A DNA stretch of 64,000 nucleotides from Burkholderia sp. WP9 (GTDB taxonomy: Bacteria > Pseudomonadota > Gammaproteobacteria > Burkholderiales > Burkholderiaceae), in contig NZ_FNTG01000001.1 of the NCBI RefSeq assembly GCF_900104795.1, positions 3,224,001 to 3,288,000 on the forward strand, given 5' to 3'. Positions 55,421-64,000 of this stretch are shown one piece after another. The notes beneath the pieces were generated by a model, which saw only the letters and a list, made by a program, of their open reading frames with translations, was not told the DNA's origin and did not search any database. The translations under genes were made by a program, and so were the position numbers. Numbering within the stretch: the first letter of the stretch is position 1; every line of letters starts with the position of its first letter.

Positions 55421-56238
55421 TGCCCGCAAGGCAACGCGCGGCCACTCACGTCGCGCGCCACATGGCGCCATTCCGCCAGCGCGTCAAAGCACTTCTCGAT
55501 CACACCCTTGTCGCCCCACAGCACGCGCAGCGGACAGCCGATCTTGTGACCTCGTTCGATATCGGCCCGGTCGTGCTCCAGGTCGATGCTCGCCGACGCG
55601 CGGTAGTCCTCGCACATCGCGTGCACGGCGCCCGGTTCGGCCAGCGCCGACCGATAGGCGTCGAGCGCGGCGGGCTCGAACGGCGCCAGACCCGCGTGAC
55701 GGCTGCCCATCACCGCGTCGACATAGGCCGCCGGGTTCGCGCCGATTAACGTCTCGGGCAGCGGCTCCGGCTGGATCAGGAAGAACCAGTGGAAATAGTG
55801 CGTCGCAAAGGCGCGGTCGGTGGCTTCGTACATCGCGAGCGTCGGCGCGATATCGAGCAGCATCAGACGCTCGACGGCGTCGCTGTGGTCGAGCGCCATG
55901 CGGTGCGCGACGCGCGCGCCGCGATCGTGGGCGCACACGAGAAAACGTTCGAAGCCGAAATGACGCATCACGGCAACCTGATCGGCGGCCATTGCGCGCT
56001 TGGAATACGGCGTGTGCGCGGCGTCGCTCGGCGGCTTGCCCGATGCGCCGTAGCCGCGCAGGTCGGTTGCGATGACGGTGAAATGTTCGGCCAGTTGCGC
56101 GGCGCACTTTTGCCAGATCAGATGCGACTGCGGATGACCGTGCAGCAGCAGAAGAGGCGGCCCCGCTCCGCCCTTCACTCCGAAAATATCGACATCGCCC
56201 ACGGCGACGCGAAAGGGCGTGAAATTCTCGAAGGCCAT
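55348..56238 (-). CDS. Haloacetate dehalogenase-like alpha/beta hydrolase
   Basis: This 296-residue enzyme closely resembles fluoroacetate dehalogenases (EC 3.8.1.3). The nucleophile is Asp105, with Arg106 and Arg109 for the substrate carboxylate (His-Asp-Arg-Gly-Ala-Arg). His150-Trp151 and Tyr212 are the halide-binding set, Asp129 the acid and His273 the base. These sit at constant offsets of five to seven from the Rhodopseudomonas RPA1163 numbering (110, 111, 114, 155, 156, 219, 134, 280) as I remember it. The complete set supports activity on haloacetates, though epoxide hydrolases share the fold. It has no transporter gene beside it. Confidence 0.83.
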   Translation of the reverse strand: MAFENFTPFRVAVGDVDIFGVKGGAGPPLLLLHGHPQSHLIWQKCAAQLAEHFTVIATDLRGYGASGKPPSDAAHTPYSKRAMAADQVAVMRHFGFERFLVCAHDRGARVAHRMALDHSDAVERLMLLDIAPTLAMYEATDRAFATHYFHWFFLIQPEPLPETLIGANPAAYVDAVMGSRHAGLAPFEPAALDAYRSALAEPGAVHAMCEDYRASASIDLEHDRADIERGHKIGCPLRVLWGDKGVIEKCFDALAEWRHVARDVSGRALPCGHYIPEEASSELVAEMLSFFEAVEQ

Positions 56239-56388
56239 GGCGTCTCTCTCTTTTGTGATTTGGAGTCACTGCATTGTAGGAGCCCAATATGACCGCGCGA
56301 GGTGGGACAGCCCACGCAAGCATAGAACCTGAACACTCCTTCCAACTGTTCCAAACGCAGCGACCGGACGCAAGCACGGCGCTTCGCC

Positions 56389-56394
56389 TATAAT
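56389..56394 (+). promoter_or_regulatory. TATAAT -10 element before the nitronate monooxygenase-like gene
   Basis: A perfect TATAAT lies 129 bp before the ATG at 56524. The -35 region is weak. Confidence 0.4.
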
Positions 56395-56523
56395 CGAACG
56401 ACCGTTCTTAAATATTCGGGTGGCTGCGGCTGATAAAAGCGCCGCAAGCCATGTGCCGCTAAACTCATTCATCGCCGGGCGCGCAACGACGCACCGGTCC
56501 GCTCAAATCAGGAGACTCGCACT

Positions 56524-57483
56524 ATGGCATTGCCCGCCGTTCTGCAAAAACTTGCGCTGCCCGTCGTCGCCTCGCCGATGTTCATCGTCAGCTATCCCGA
56601 ACTCGTCCTGGCCCAATGCAAGGCGGGGATCGTCGGCTCGTTCCCCGCGCTGAATGCCCGCCCGGCCGAGTTGCTCGACGAATGGCTCACGCAGATCCAG
56701 ACGCAGCTCGCCGAGCACAAGGCGGCCAACCCCGATGCGATCATCGGGCCGATAGCGGTCAACCAGATCGTCCATCAGTCGAATACGCGGCTCGAACACG
56801 ACGTGCGCGTGTGCGTCGAACACAAGGTGCCGATCTTCATCACGAGCCTGCGGGCGCCGGCGCGGGAAATCGTCGACGCCGTGCATAGTTACGGCGGCAT
56901 CGTGCTGCACGATGTGATCAATCTGCGGCATGCGCAGAAGGCGCTGGAAGCGGGCGTCGACGGACTGATCCTGGTGGCCTCCGGCGCGGGCGGCCACGCG
57001 GGTACGACCTCGCCGTTCGCGCTGGTCGGCGAAGTGCGGCGCATGTTCGACGGCCCGATCGTGCTGTCGGGCTCGATCGCCAACGGCGGCTCGATTCTCG
57101 CCGCGCAGGCCATGGGCGCGGACCTCGCCTACATGGGCACGCGCTTCATCGCGACCAAGGAAGCTCACGCGGTGGACAGCTACAAGCAGGCGATCGTCAA
57201 TTCCACGGCGTCCGACATCATCTATACGAACCTGTTCACCGGCGTGCACGGCAACTACATCCGCGAAAGTATCGTGAACGCGGGGCTGGACCCGGACGCG
57301 CTGCCGGAATCGGACAAGACCAAGATGAACTTCGGCAGCGACAAGGCGAAGGCGTGGAAAGACATCTGGGGCGCGGGCCAGGGCGTCGGCCTGATGGACG
57401 ACGTGCCGAGCGTGAGCGAACTGGTGCAGCGTCTGACGAAGGAATATAACGACGCGAAGGCGCGACTGGGAATTGCGCGCTGA
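56524..57483 (+). CDS. NAD(P)H-dependent flavin oxidoreductase / nitronate monooxygenase family
   Basis: This 319-residue FMN protein of the NPD/2-nitropropane dioxygenase family has the flavin phosphate motif Gly-Ala-Gly-Gly-His-Ala-Gly-Thr and the later Ser-Gly-Ser-Ile-Ala-Asn-Gly-Gly. Met-Gly-Thr-Arg-Phe is also typical. Members oxidise nitronates or reduce quinones; FabK is a relative. The specific reaction is not decidable. A GGAG lies before the ATG, and the gene ends 63 bp before a tandem repeat. Confidence 0.88.
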   Translation: MALPAVLQKLALPVVASPMFIVSYPELVLAQCKAGIVGSFPALNARPAELLDEWLTQIQTQLAEHKAANPDAIIGPIAVNQIVHQSNTRLEHDVRVCVEHKVPIFITSLRAPAREIVDAVHSYGGIVLHDVINLRHAQKALEAGVDGLILVASGAGGHAGTTSPFALVGEVRRMFDGPIVLSGSIANGGSILAAQAMGADLAYMGTRFIATKEAHAVDSYKQAIVNSTASDIIYTNLFTGVHGNYIRESIVNAGLDPDALPESDKTKMNFGSDKAKAWKDIWGAGQGVGLMDDVPSVSELVQRLTKEYNDAKARLGIAR

Positions 57484-57546
57484 GCGTCCCATTGGAGCGC
57501 CTCGGCTGAGGCGCCGCATCTGAGGAGATTTCGCTGCGGCCGCGCG

Positions 57547-57611
57547 TCAGGCCCGCGCCTCAGGCCCTCGCCTCAGGCCCGACCGTCAGGCCCGACCGTC
57601 AGGCCGAGCCG
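57547..57611. repeat. Five tandem copies of a 13-bp unit
   Basis: Units starting TCAGGCC recur at 57547, 57560, 57573, 57586 and 57599, with consensus TCAGGCCCGACCG. They lie in the gap between the convergent flavoprotein gene and icmF. Confidence 0.8.
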
Positions 57612-57634
57612 CAGCGAACGCCGTGCAGCAAGAC

Positions 57635-60600
57635 TCACATGTTGCGGCGATACTGCCCGCCCACTTCAAACAACGCGTGCGTGATCTGCCCAAGCGAGCA
57701 GACACGCACGACGTCCATCAGCACCGCGAACACGTTTTGATCGTCGATCACCGCGCGCTTGAGGCGTTCGAGCGCGGCAGGCGCCGCTTCGCGATGCTGC
57801 GCCTGGAATGCATGCAGACGGTGCAACTGGCTCTCTTTTTCTTCGTCGGTGGAGCGGGCTAGCGCGATCGGCTGCGGCGCTTCGTGTGGATGCGGGCTCA
57901 AGAACGTGTTCACGCCAACGATCGGATACGAACCGTCATGCTTGCGATGTTCGTACAGCATCGACTCGTCCTGGATGCGTCCACGCTGATAGCCCGTTTC
58001 CATCGCGCCCAGCACGCCGCCGCGCTCGGTCAACCGGTCGAATTCGGCCAGCACCGCCTCTTCCACCAGGTCAGTCAGTTCCTCGATCACGAAGCTGCCC
58101 TGATTCGGATTCTGATTCTTCGCGAGCCCCCATTCGCGGTTGATGATCAACTGGATCGCCACCGCGCGGCGCACCGACTCTTCCGTGGGCGTGGTGATCG
58201 CTTCGTCGAAGGCATTCGTGTGCAGCGAGTTGCAGTTGTCGTAAATCGCGATCAGCGCTTGCAGCGTGGTTCGGATATCGTTGAAGTCGATCTCCTGCGC
58301 GTGCAGGCTGCGGCCCGACGTCTGCACGTGATACTTGAGCTTCTGGCTGCGATCGTTCGCGCCGTAGCGCTCGCGCATGGCAACGGCCCAGATGCGTCGC
58401 GCGACGCGGCCCAGCACCGTGTATTCCGGGTCCATGCCGTTCGAAAAGAAAAACGACAGATTCGGCGCGAATTCGTCGATCGACATGCCGCGGGCGAGAT
58501 AGGCCTCGACATAGGTGAAGCCGTTCGCGAGCGTGTACGCGAGTTGCGAAATCGGGTTTGCGCCGGCTTCGGCGATGTGATAGCCGGAGATCGACACCGA
58601 ATAGAAATTGCGCACGCCGTGCTCGACGAAGTACGCCTGAATATCGCCCATCACCTTGAGGCTGAATTCGGTCGAGAAGATGCAGGTGTTCTGGCCTTGG
58701 TCTTCCTTCAGGATGTCGGCCTGCACGGTGCCGCGCACGTTTTCCAGCGCCGCGCGGCGCGTCGCGGCGAGTTCGTCGTCCGTGAGCGGGCGGCCTTGCT
58801 GTTGCGTCATGCGCGCGATCTGCTGATCGATTGCGACGTTGAAGAACATCGCGAGAATGGTCGGCGCCGGGCCGTTGATCGTCATGGAAACCGAGGTTTC
58901 CGGCGCGCACAGGTCGAAGCCGTCGTAGAGCGTCTTCATATCGTCGAGCGTCGCGACCGAAACGCCCGAATTGCCCACCTTGCCGTAGATGTCGGGGCGC
59001 TCGTGCGGCTCTTCTCCGTAGAGCGTGACCGAATCGAACGCGGTGGACAGACGCTTGGCCGGCATGCCTTCCGAGAGCAGTTTGAAGCGACGATTGGTGC
59101 GTTGCGGATCGCCTTCGCCGGCGAACATCCGCGTCGGGTCTTCGTTTTCGCGGCGGAACGGGAACACGCCGGCGGTGAAGGGAAAGTAACCGGGCAGATT
59201 GTCGAGCATCAGCCAGCGCAGGATCTCGCCGTGGTCGACGAATTTCGGCAGCGAGACTTTGCGCACTTCCGAGCCGGACAGCGTCGTGACGGTAAGCGCG
59301 GTGCGGATTTCGCGGTCGCGAATGCGGACGATGTGTTCGGTGCCCGAATAGGCGGCGACGGTTTGCGGCCAGGTGTCGAGGAGGATGCGCTCGCGTTCGC
59401 CGAGTGCCGCGGTGCGTTGGGTGATCAGGGTGTCGAGTTGGGTGAGATTCTGGTTGCCGGTGGCGGCGGGTGTGGTCGTTTCTGGGCTTGCGGTTGAGGT
59501 TGAGTTCGCAGGCGCGTTTGTGGCTGAAGGGGCGTTTGTGCCTGAATCAGCGTTTGCACCTGCGGCGGAACCTGAGCTCGCAACTGCAACTCCACGTGCA
59601 GCCGCCCCCGCCTCCCCGAGCATCCTGCGCGCCTCGACAAGTTGCCAGCGCTCGCGCGCCACGCGTGCTTGCGCGTCGGCGCGCTCGCGATAAGCGTGAA
59701 CCGTCTGCGCAATATCCGCCAGGTAACGCACCCGCGTCGGCGGCACGATGGCGTTGCGGCCGCTCGAAAACCGCAGACCTTTGGGCGCTACCAGACGGCC
59801 GCCGCCCGCACGCAAGCCGTGCTTGCGCAGCGCTTCGGCGACGTGCAGGTACAGCGCGGTCACGCCGTCATCGTTAAAGCGCGAGGCGATCGTGCCGAAC
59901 ACCGGCATCGCTTCGGGCGACTTCGTGAAATCGCCGCGATTGCGCTGCACCTGCTTGGCGACGTCACGCAACGCGTCCGGTGCGCCTTTGCGATCGAACT
60001 TGTTGATCGCGACGAAGCCGGCAAAATCGAGCATGTCGATCTTCTCCAACTGGCTGGCCGCGCCGAACTCCGGCGTCATCACATACAGCGATTCGTCGAC
60101 GAACGGCACGATCGCCGCGTCGCCCTGACCGATGCCGGACGTTTCGACGACGATCAGATCGAAGCCCGCCGCCTTGCACAGCATCAGCGCGTCGGGCAAT
60201 GCGGCGGAGATTTCGCTCGACGCTTCGCGCGTCGCCATCGATCGCATGTACACGCGCGCGCCGCCACCCCAGTCGCCGATAGCGTTCATGCGGATGCGGT
60301 CGCCCAGCAGCGCGCCGCCGGACTTGCGGCGCGACGGGTCGATGGCGAGCACGGCGATGGTGAGCGCGTCGCCGTAGTCGAGGCGAAAGCGGCGGATCAG
60401 TTCATCGGTGAGCGACGACTTGCCGGCGCCGCCTGTCCCGGTAATGCCGAGGACGGGAATCGCGGTTGCTTTGGCCACGGCGGACAGTTTTTCGCGCGAG
60501 GCGGCGTCGATGGCGGCCGTTTCGAATGCGCTGATGAGTTGCGCGAGCCGGCGGAAAGCGAGGGATGTTGGGTTGGGGGTGGTGGCGGTGGCGGCGGTGG

Positions 60601-61225
60601 TGGCCCTGCCCGCTTGAATCGCCTTGCTGGCCGGATCGCGCGCGGCTGCCGCGTGATCCTCTGCGGCAGCATCGTCATGCGAATCAGAACGCGGCAGCCC
60701 ATGCTCCGAAAGCTCGGCCACCCACGCGCCAACCGGACTCACCTCACTCGCCGCCGCGCGTGCCCCTTCGGCGCAGCGCGCGATCATATCGTCGATCATG
60801 CCTTGCAGGCCAAGCCGCTGGCCGTCCTGCGGCGAATAGATCTTCTCGACGCCGTAGCGCTCGAGTTCGGCGATTTCTTCCGGGACGATCACCCCACCGC
60901 CGCCGCCGAATACCTTGATGCGCTCGCCGCCGCGTGCGCGCAGCAGGTCGACCAGATAGCGGAAGTATTCGTTGTGACCGCCCTGGTAGCTCGACACGGC
61001 GACGCCGTCGGCGTCCTCGTGCAGCGCGGCGGTGGCGACTTCATCGACGGAGCGGTTATGGCCGAGGTGAATCACCTCGACACCGCTCGCCTGAAGAATG
61101 CGCCGCATGATGTTGATCGACGCATCGTGGCCATCGAACAACGCAGCCGCCGTGACAAAGCGCAATCGCCGGCCCGCGGGCAGCTTGTGGCTACCGATGC
61201 GCTGCGGCGTGGACAGATCGGTCAT
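57635..61225 (-). CDS. icmF: Fused isobutyryl-CoA mutase IcmF
   Basis: This 1196-residue fusion holds an N-terminal B12 domain (about 15-150, Asp31-Gly-His33-x-x-Ser36), a MeaI-type chaperone GTPase (P-loop Gly-Thr-Gly-Gly-Ala-Gly-Lys269, Asn-Lys-Phe-Asp 408-411) and a C-terminal mutase TIM barrel (from about 600). It interconverts isobutyryl-CoA and n-butyryl-CoA. Phe688 and Gln845 occupy the positions that are Tyr and Arg in methylmalonyl-CoA mutase, which argues for isobutyryl specificity; His883 is retained. An Ala/Ser/Thr/Pro-rich linker at 541-592 and an acidic/Ala insert at about 160-220 make it longer than the usual roughly 1090 residues. Confidence 0.95.
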   Translation of the reverse strand: MTDLSTPQRIGSHKLPAGRRLRFVTAAALFDGHDASINIMRRILQASGVEVIHLGHNRSVDEVATAALHEDADGVAVSSYQGGHNEYFRYLVDLLRARGGERIKVFGGGGGVIVPEEIAELERYGVEKIYSPQDGQRLGLQGMIDDMIARCAEGARAAASEVSPVGAWVAELSEHGLPRSDSHDDAAAEDHAAAARDPASKAIQAGRATTAATATTPNPTSLAFRRLAQLISAFETAAIDAASREKLSAVAKATAIPVLGITGTGGAGKSSLTDELIRRFRLDYGDALTIAVLAIDPSRRKSGGALLGDRIRMNAIGDWGGGARVYMRSMATREASSEISAALPDALMLCKAAGFDLIVVETSGIGQGDAAIVPFVDESLYVMTPEFGAASQLEKIDMLDFAGFVAINKFDRKGAPDALRDVAKQVQRNRGDFTKSPEAMPVFGTIASRFNDDGVTALYLHVAEALRKHGLRAGGGRLVAPKGLRFSSGRNAIVPPTRVRYLADIAQTVHAYRERADAQARVARERWQLVEARRMLGEAGAAARGVAVASSGSAAGANADSGTNAPSATNAPANSTSTASPETTTPAATGNQNLTQLDTLITQRTAALGERERILLDTWPQTVAAYSGTEHIVRIRDREIRTALTVTTLSGSEVRKVSLPKFVDHGEILRWLMLDNLPGYFPFTAGVFPFRRENEDPTRMFAGEGDPQRTNRRFKLLSEGMPAKRLSTAFDSVTLYGEEPHERPDIYGKVGNSGVSVATLDDMKTLYDGFDLCAPETSVSMTINGPAPTILAMFFNVAIDQQIARMTQQQGRPLTDDELAATRRAALENVRGTVQADILKEDQGQNTCIFSTEFSLKVMGDIQAYFVEHGVRNFYSVSISGYHIAEAGANPISQLAYTLANGFTYVEAYLARGMSIDEFAPNLSFFFSNGMDPEYTVLGRVARRIWAVAMRERYGANDRSQKLKYHVQTSGRSLHAQEIDFNDIRTTLQALIAIYDNCNSLHTNAFDEAITTPTEESVRRAVAIQLIINREWGLAKNQNPNQGSFVIEELTDLVEEAVLAEFDRLTERGGVLGAMETGYQRGRIQDESMLYEHRKHDGSYPIVGVNTFLSPHPHEAPQPIALARSTDEEKESQLHRLHAFQAQHREAAPAALERLKRAVIDDQNVFAVLMDVVRVCSLGQITHALFEVGGQYRRNM

Positions 61226-61249
61226 GTCTCCCCCAGATCGTTACGCGTA

Positions 61250-61269
61250 TGGGTGCTGCACCCAGTATA
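61250..61269 (-). promoter_or_regulatory. Palindrome and -10 upstream of icmF
   Basis: TGGGTGC-T-GCACCCA (61250-61264) is a perfect 7-1-7 palindrome ending 25 bp before the icmF start. A TATACT -10-like element reads on the minus strand at 61269-61264 beside it. This is an operator-like position. Confidence 0.45.
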
Positions 61270-61305
61270 GCGAAACGGGTCGCGGCGCTTGACCGGCCCA
61301 CGCGC

Positions 61306-62244
61306 CTAGCGCACCGCCAGCGCCTTGATCTGTTCGAGCGACGGCCACAGCGACTCGTTCGCGAACCGTTCGGCGAGGAAGTCGACAAACGAGCGCACCT
61401 TCGCCGACAGATGCCGCCGGCTCGCGTAGACCACATGAATAGGCAACTCGCGCGGCGGAACATCGTCCACCAGCAGCGGCACGAGACGCCCCGCGGCCAG
61501 ATCGTCGCCGATCACTTCGGTGCCGAGCATCGCGATGCCCGCGCCCTGCAGCACGATCACGCGTTGCGCTTCCAGATGGTTGACGATGAGGTTGCCCGTC
61601 AGGCGCACGCGCGTCGAAGCGTCACCGGCGGCAGGCGCGATTTCGAGCGCCGACACGCCCGCGTATTGCAGATAGTTGTGACGCGCCAGATCGGCGACAG
61701 TCTTCGGCGTGCCGTGCCGCTTCAGATAGGCAGGCGACGCGCACAGCACGAGATGCGCGGTCGCGATCTGCCGCGCAATCAACGAAGACGACTTGAGCCC
61801 GCTCGGCGAAGCCCGGATCGCGACATCGAAACCTTCGTCGATCAACTCGACCACCCGGTCGGACAGCGTCATATCGACGGTGACCTGCGGATACTGCGCG
61901 GCATAGTCGGCCACCGCGGCCATCACGTGGCTCAAGCCGAATGCCGACAGCGACGATACCCGCAAGCGCCCCTGCGGCACGACGCTCGCCGCGCCGACCA
62001 CCTGTTCGGCCTCCTCGAGTTCGGTGAGCACCTGGCTCAGACGCTCGTAATATTCGCGGCCCGCCTCGGTCGGCGCGACCCGCCGCGTGGTGCGGTTGAG
62101 CAGCCGCGCGCCGAGTTGCTGTTCGAGATGCATTACGTGCTTGCTCGCCATGGCCGCCGACATCTCCATCCGTTCGGCCGCGCCGACAAAGCTGCCGACT
62201 TCGACCACATGGCGGAACACTTTCATGCTGACGAGGGTATCCAT
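61306..62244 (-). CDS. LysR-family transcriptional regulator
   Basis: This 312-residue LysR regulator has an N-terminal winged HTH (about 1-60, Gly-Ser-Phe-Val-Gly-Ala-Ala-Glu-Arg) and a two-lobed effector domain (about 90-300). It is encoded on the same strand as icmF, 80 bp upstream of it, so it could be co-transcribed with or control icmF. Most LysR genes are divergent from their target, so this link is only inferred. Confidence 0.92.
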   Translation of the reverse strand: MDTLVSMKVFRHVVEVGSFVGAAERMEMSAAMASKHVMHLEQQLGARLLNRTTRRVAPTEAGREYYERLSQVLTELEEAEQVVGAASVVPQGRLRVSSLSAFGLSHVMAAVADYAAQYPQVTVDMTLSDRVVELIDEGFDVAIRASPSGLKSSSLIARQIATAHLVLCASPAYLKRHGTPKTVADLARHNYLQYAGVSALEIAPAAGDASTRVRLTGNLIVNHLEAQRVIVLQGAGIAMLGTEVIGDDLAAGRLVPLLVDDVPPRELPIHVVYASRRHLSAKVRSFVDFLAERFANESLWPSLEQIKALAVR

Positions 62245-62347
62245 CTCAATCGCTCACTTCAGGAATCAATCGGTGTCATTTTGCCTGGTTTATCAAAAGA
62301 TGGTCGGCAAAACGGCGTTGCGAACCATGAGAAGCGGAGCCCAAAAG

Positions 62348-62377
62348 CAAAAAAACCCGCCTTCCAAAGAAGGCGGG
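62348..62377 (-). terminator. Rho-independent terminator of the porin gene
   Basis: On the minus strand CCCGCCTTC and GAAGGCGGG form a 9-bp stem over a 4-nt loop followed by seven T. It lies about 80 bp after the porin stop and insulates the LysR gene. Confidence 0.9.
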
Positions 62378-62453
62378 CTTGGGAGATCAAGCTCGATGCA
62401 GCCGCTGCCGCGCGACACCGGCAAGGAGGCGTCGCGCAGCCGGCCCTGAGCGC

Positions 62454-63539
62454 TTAGAACTTCGCGCGCAGGCCGACGCCGTAGGTGTTGCCGCTCGACT
62501 GGCTGGTGATGTGATCGTACATATACGCCGCATAGATATCCGTGCGCTTGGACAGCGGATAGTCGTAGCCGATCGCCGCCGTTTGACGGGTCTGGTCGAA
62601 GCCGCCGCCGTCACGCGAGTAAGCGTACGACGCCATCACCGTGCCCGGGCCGAACGGGACCGAAGCGCCGCCCTGCGCCGTGTTCACGTGCCAGCTCGTG
62701 ACCTGCTGGTCGTTGTACGTGTACATGTACTGGCCGAAGAACTTCACGAACTTCAGGTCGTACGACAGGCCGAGTTGCGCGACGCTCTGGCTCTTCAGGC
62801 CGGGAACGCCCGAGGTGCTGAAGCTGCCGAGGTCGCTCGGCACGTTGTTGAAGTTCACGTACTGGTAGACAGCCGTTGCCGCGAACGGGCCGTGGAAGTA
62901 CAGCACCTGGCCGCTCCACTTCTTCGCACCGTTCTCGGTCGTGTTGCCGAGCGCATACATGGCCGACGCCGACAGGCCGTTGAAGTTCGGCGACGAATAC
63001 TGCACCGCGTTGCTCCAGCCGGAGTCACCCGTCACGCCCTGGTCTGTTGAGTACGTCGGGAACGTGCCCAGGCCGAGGTACGTGTGATAGACCATCGGCG
63101 AGAACACGTACGAGTCGATGAACGGGTTGAACAGAATCGTCGACACGAACAGCGGCGTCGTCAGACGGCCCGCGGTCACCGTGCCGTAGGGCGATTCGAT
63201 ACCGACGTACGCGTTACGCGAGAACATCGTGTCGCCCGTGAAGCGGCCATACTGGCCGTTCTGCGCAAGGAAGAAGCCTTCCAGCGCGAAGATCGCCTTG
63301 TAGCCGTTGCCCAGATCCTCCGCCCCCTTCAGGCCCCAGTACGAGGTCGACATGCCGCCACCCGAGACTTGCACGGAAGTCTTGCCGCCCGGAAATTTCT
63401 GCGCGCCGACCCATTCGTCGACCTGACCGTAGAGCTGGACGCTCGATTGCGCAAAAGCAGACGATGCACTGGCCAGCAGAGCGGCACACGCGGTTGCCTT
63501 GAGGGTGGTCTTCAGCGCACTGCTGATGCTTGATTTCAT
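62454..63539 (-). CDS. Gram-negative outer-membrane porin
   Basis: This 361-residue outer-membrane protein has a signal peptide ending Ser-Ser-Ala-Phe-Ala at residue 30. The mature chain begins Gln-Ser-Ser-Val-Gln-Leu-Tyr-Gly-Gln-Val-Asp. Alternating beta strands follow, and the chain ends in the C-terminal Phe needed for BAM recognition. It is a Burkholderia-type general porin, a trimeric 16-strand barrel for small solutes. The ATG at 63539 has GGAG ahead; the frame is open further upstream, but no signal peptide would result from those starts. Confidence 0.94.
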   Translation of the reverse strand: MKSSISSALKTTLKATACAALLASASSAFAQSSVQLYGQVDEWVGAQKFPGGKTSVQVSGGGMSTSYWGLKGAEDLGNGYKAIFALEGFFLAQNGQYGRFTGDTMFSRNAYVGIESPYGTVTAGRLTTPLFVSTILFNPFIDSYVFSPMVYHTYLGLGTFPTYSTDQGVTGDSGWSNAVQYSSPNFNGLSASAMYALGNTTENGAKKWSGQVLYFHGPFAATAVYQYVNFNNVPSDLGSFSTSGVPGLKSQSVAQLGLSYDLKFVKFFGQYMYTYNDQQVTSWHVNTAQGGASVPFGPGTVMASYAYSRDGGGFDQTRQTAAIGYDYPLSKRTDIYAAYMYDHITSQSSGNTYGVGLRAKF

Positions 63540-64000
63540 GGGTTCTCCTGTCTTTGTCAAAAGGGGTGTGGCTGTGCGAAAGGGGAGGCTCGCGCGAACC
63601 ATTGTTGTTGTCCGTTCGATCATCGAGCCAATCTGGGCGGGACCATCTTTGCGGACCATTTTTATGAACAAAAATATCGTTGGTTATTGCGGGTATATCG
63701 GACTGATTAGTTTTATCGTTTATCGGCCTGATAAAGCCTTGGTCGATAGCGCGTTCGCGGTGCTGCCGCAGACTCCGTAGCGGCGCGCAAAACGTTACCG
63801 ACTCTAGGCCCGACCGCGTGATAACGCCTCAGATGACATGCGGATGACGCGCCGCCGCATAAACGACCAAATTTGACGACGAGAGGGGGTGTGCTGCCGA
63901 GTGTTTTCAAAAAAGTGTGGCGTCGAAACGTCACATGGCGCGCAGCCTTGGGGCGCGGGGCAGCGGCAGGTCGCTGCGCAGCGGTTGGAAAGGCGGGAAG
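63540..64000. other. Region upstream of the porin gene to the right edge
   Basis: About 460 bp. 63655-63725 is unusually A/T-rich and probably holds the porin promoter, though I could not fix a -35/-10 pair. A GTG at 63891 behind GAGAGG opens a frame to the edge with many Arg and Ala residues. This may be the start of a gene, but I do not call it. Confidence 0.4.

Noticed and set aside
57884..61270. Two long plus-strand frames opposite icmF
   Set aside because: Both are shadows of the third-position GC bias of icmF. Their translations match no family.
63891..64000. Start of a plus-strand gene at the right edge (GTG)
   Set aside because: Only 36 codons are visible, they are Arg/Ala-rich and the RBS spacing is short. 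The evidence is insufficient to call it.

Overview
The window is a stretch of GC-rich chromosome that reads as Paraburkholderia or a close Burkholderiaceae relative. The evidence is the Burkholderiales small-protein families (DUF3567, DUF1840), a PhaM-type polyhydroxybutyrate granule protein, a methionine synthase split into two genes, a fused isobutyryl-CoA mutase (IcmF), the argS-SPOR-dsbA gene order and a Burkholderia-type porin. Coding density is high. I see no rRNA, tRNA, prophage, transposase or CRISPR array.

Layout. 1-6.4 kb (minus strand): the start of an exported protein, a hydrolase and thioredoxin-like ferredoxin pair, a VanZ-family membrane protein, and a four-gene MCE lipid transporter (STAS-MlaE permease, ATPase, MlaD-like protein, lipoprotein). 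6.5-8.5 kb (plus): birA, coaX and a small membrane protein. 8.6-15.1 kb (minus): heptose adenylyltransferase, a ferritin-like diiron protein, phaM, an enoyl-CoA hydratase, a branched-chain-type solute-binding protein and a fumarylacetoacetase-family enzyme, the last divergent from an IclR regulator. 15.2-31.6 kb (plus, apart from one DUF1840 gene): DUF3108 protein, hydrolase, DUF3567, split metH, a small Lys-rich secreted protein, then argS, a SPOR protein, dsbA, an SDR and a BtuF-like protein, and a peptide-binding protein.

31.6-39.6 kb: a metallo-hydrolase divergent from a MerR (LiuR-like) regulator, then aceK, carbonic anhydrase, thiolase, SDR, acyl-CoA dehydrogenase and a YchJ protein. 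This set fits acyl-CoA or branched-chain catabolism feeding the glyoxylate/TCA node. 40.2-41.5 kb holds an exported hydrolase. 41.5-42.4 kb holds a non-coding or cryptic inverted-repeat element, the most unusual structure in the window. 42.7-47.1 kb is the complete biotin operon bioA-F-D-B, whose product is attached to carboxylases by the BirA encoded at 6.5 kb.

47.2-64 kb: a sulfate-binding protein, an RBBP9-like hydrolase, ghrA with a possible coupled leader peptide, HMG-CoA lyase, a tight run (YbaK, DUF1289, MaoC, MBL), an EamA exporter divergent from an Lrp regulator, a fluoroacetate-dehalogenase-like enzyme, a nitronate monooxygenase-like flavoprotein, icmF with an upstream LysR gene, and a porin.

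The best leads for something undescribed are: (i) the element at about 41467-42445, which has two 177-bp arms about 95% identical in inverted orientation, each with a perfect 32-bp palindrome, around nine or more degenerate copies of a roughly 36-bp tandem unit, with flanks whose base skew is mirrored; (ii) the leader ORF coupled by ATGA to ghrA; and (iii) a haloacetate dehalogenase homologue that keeps the complete fluoride-pocket residue set.
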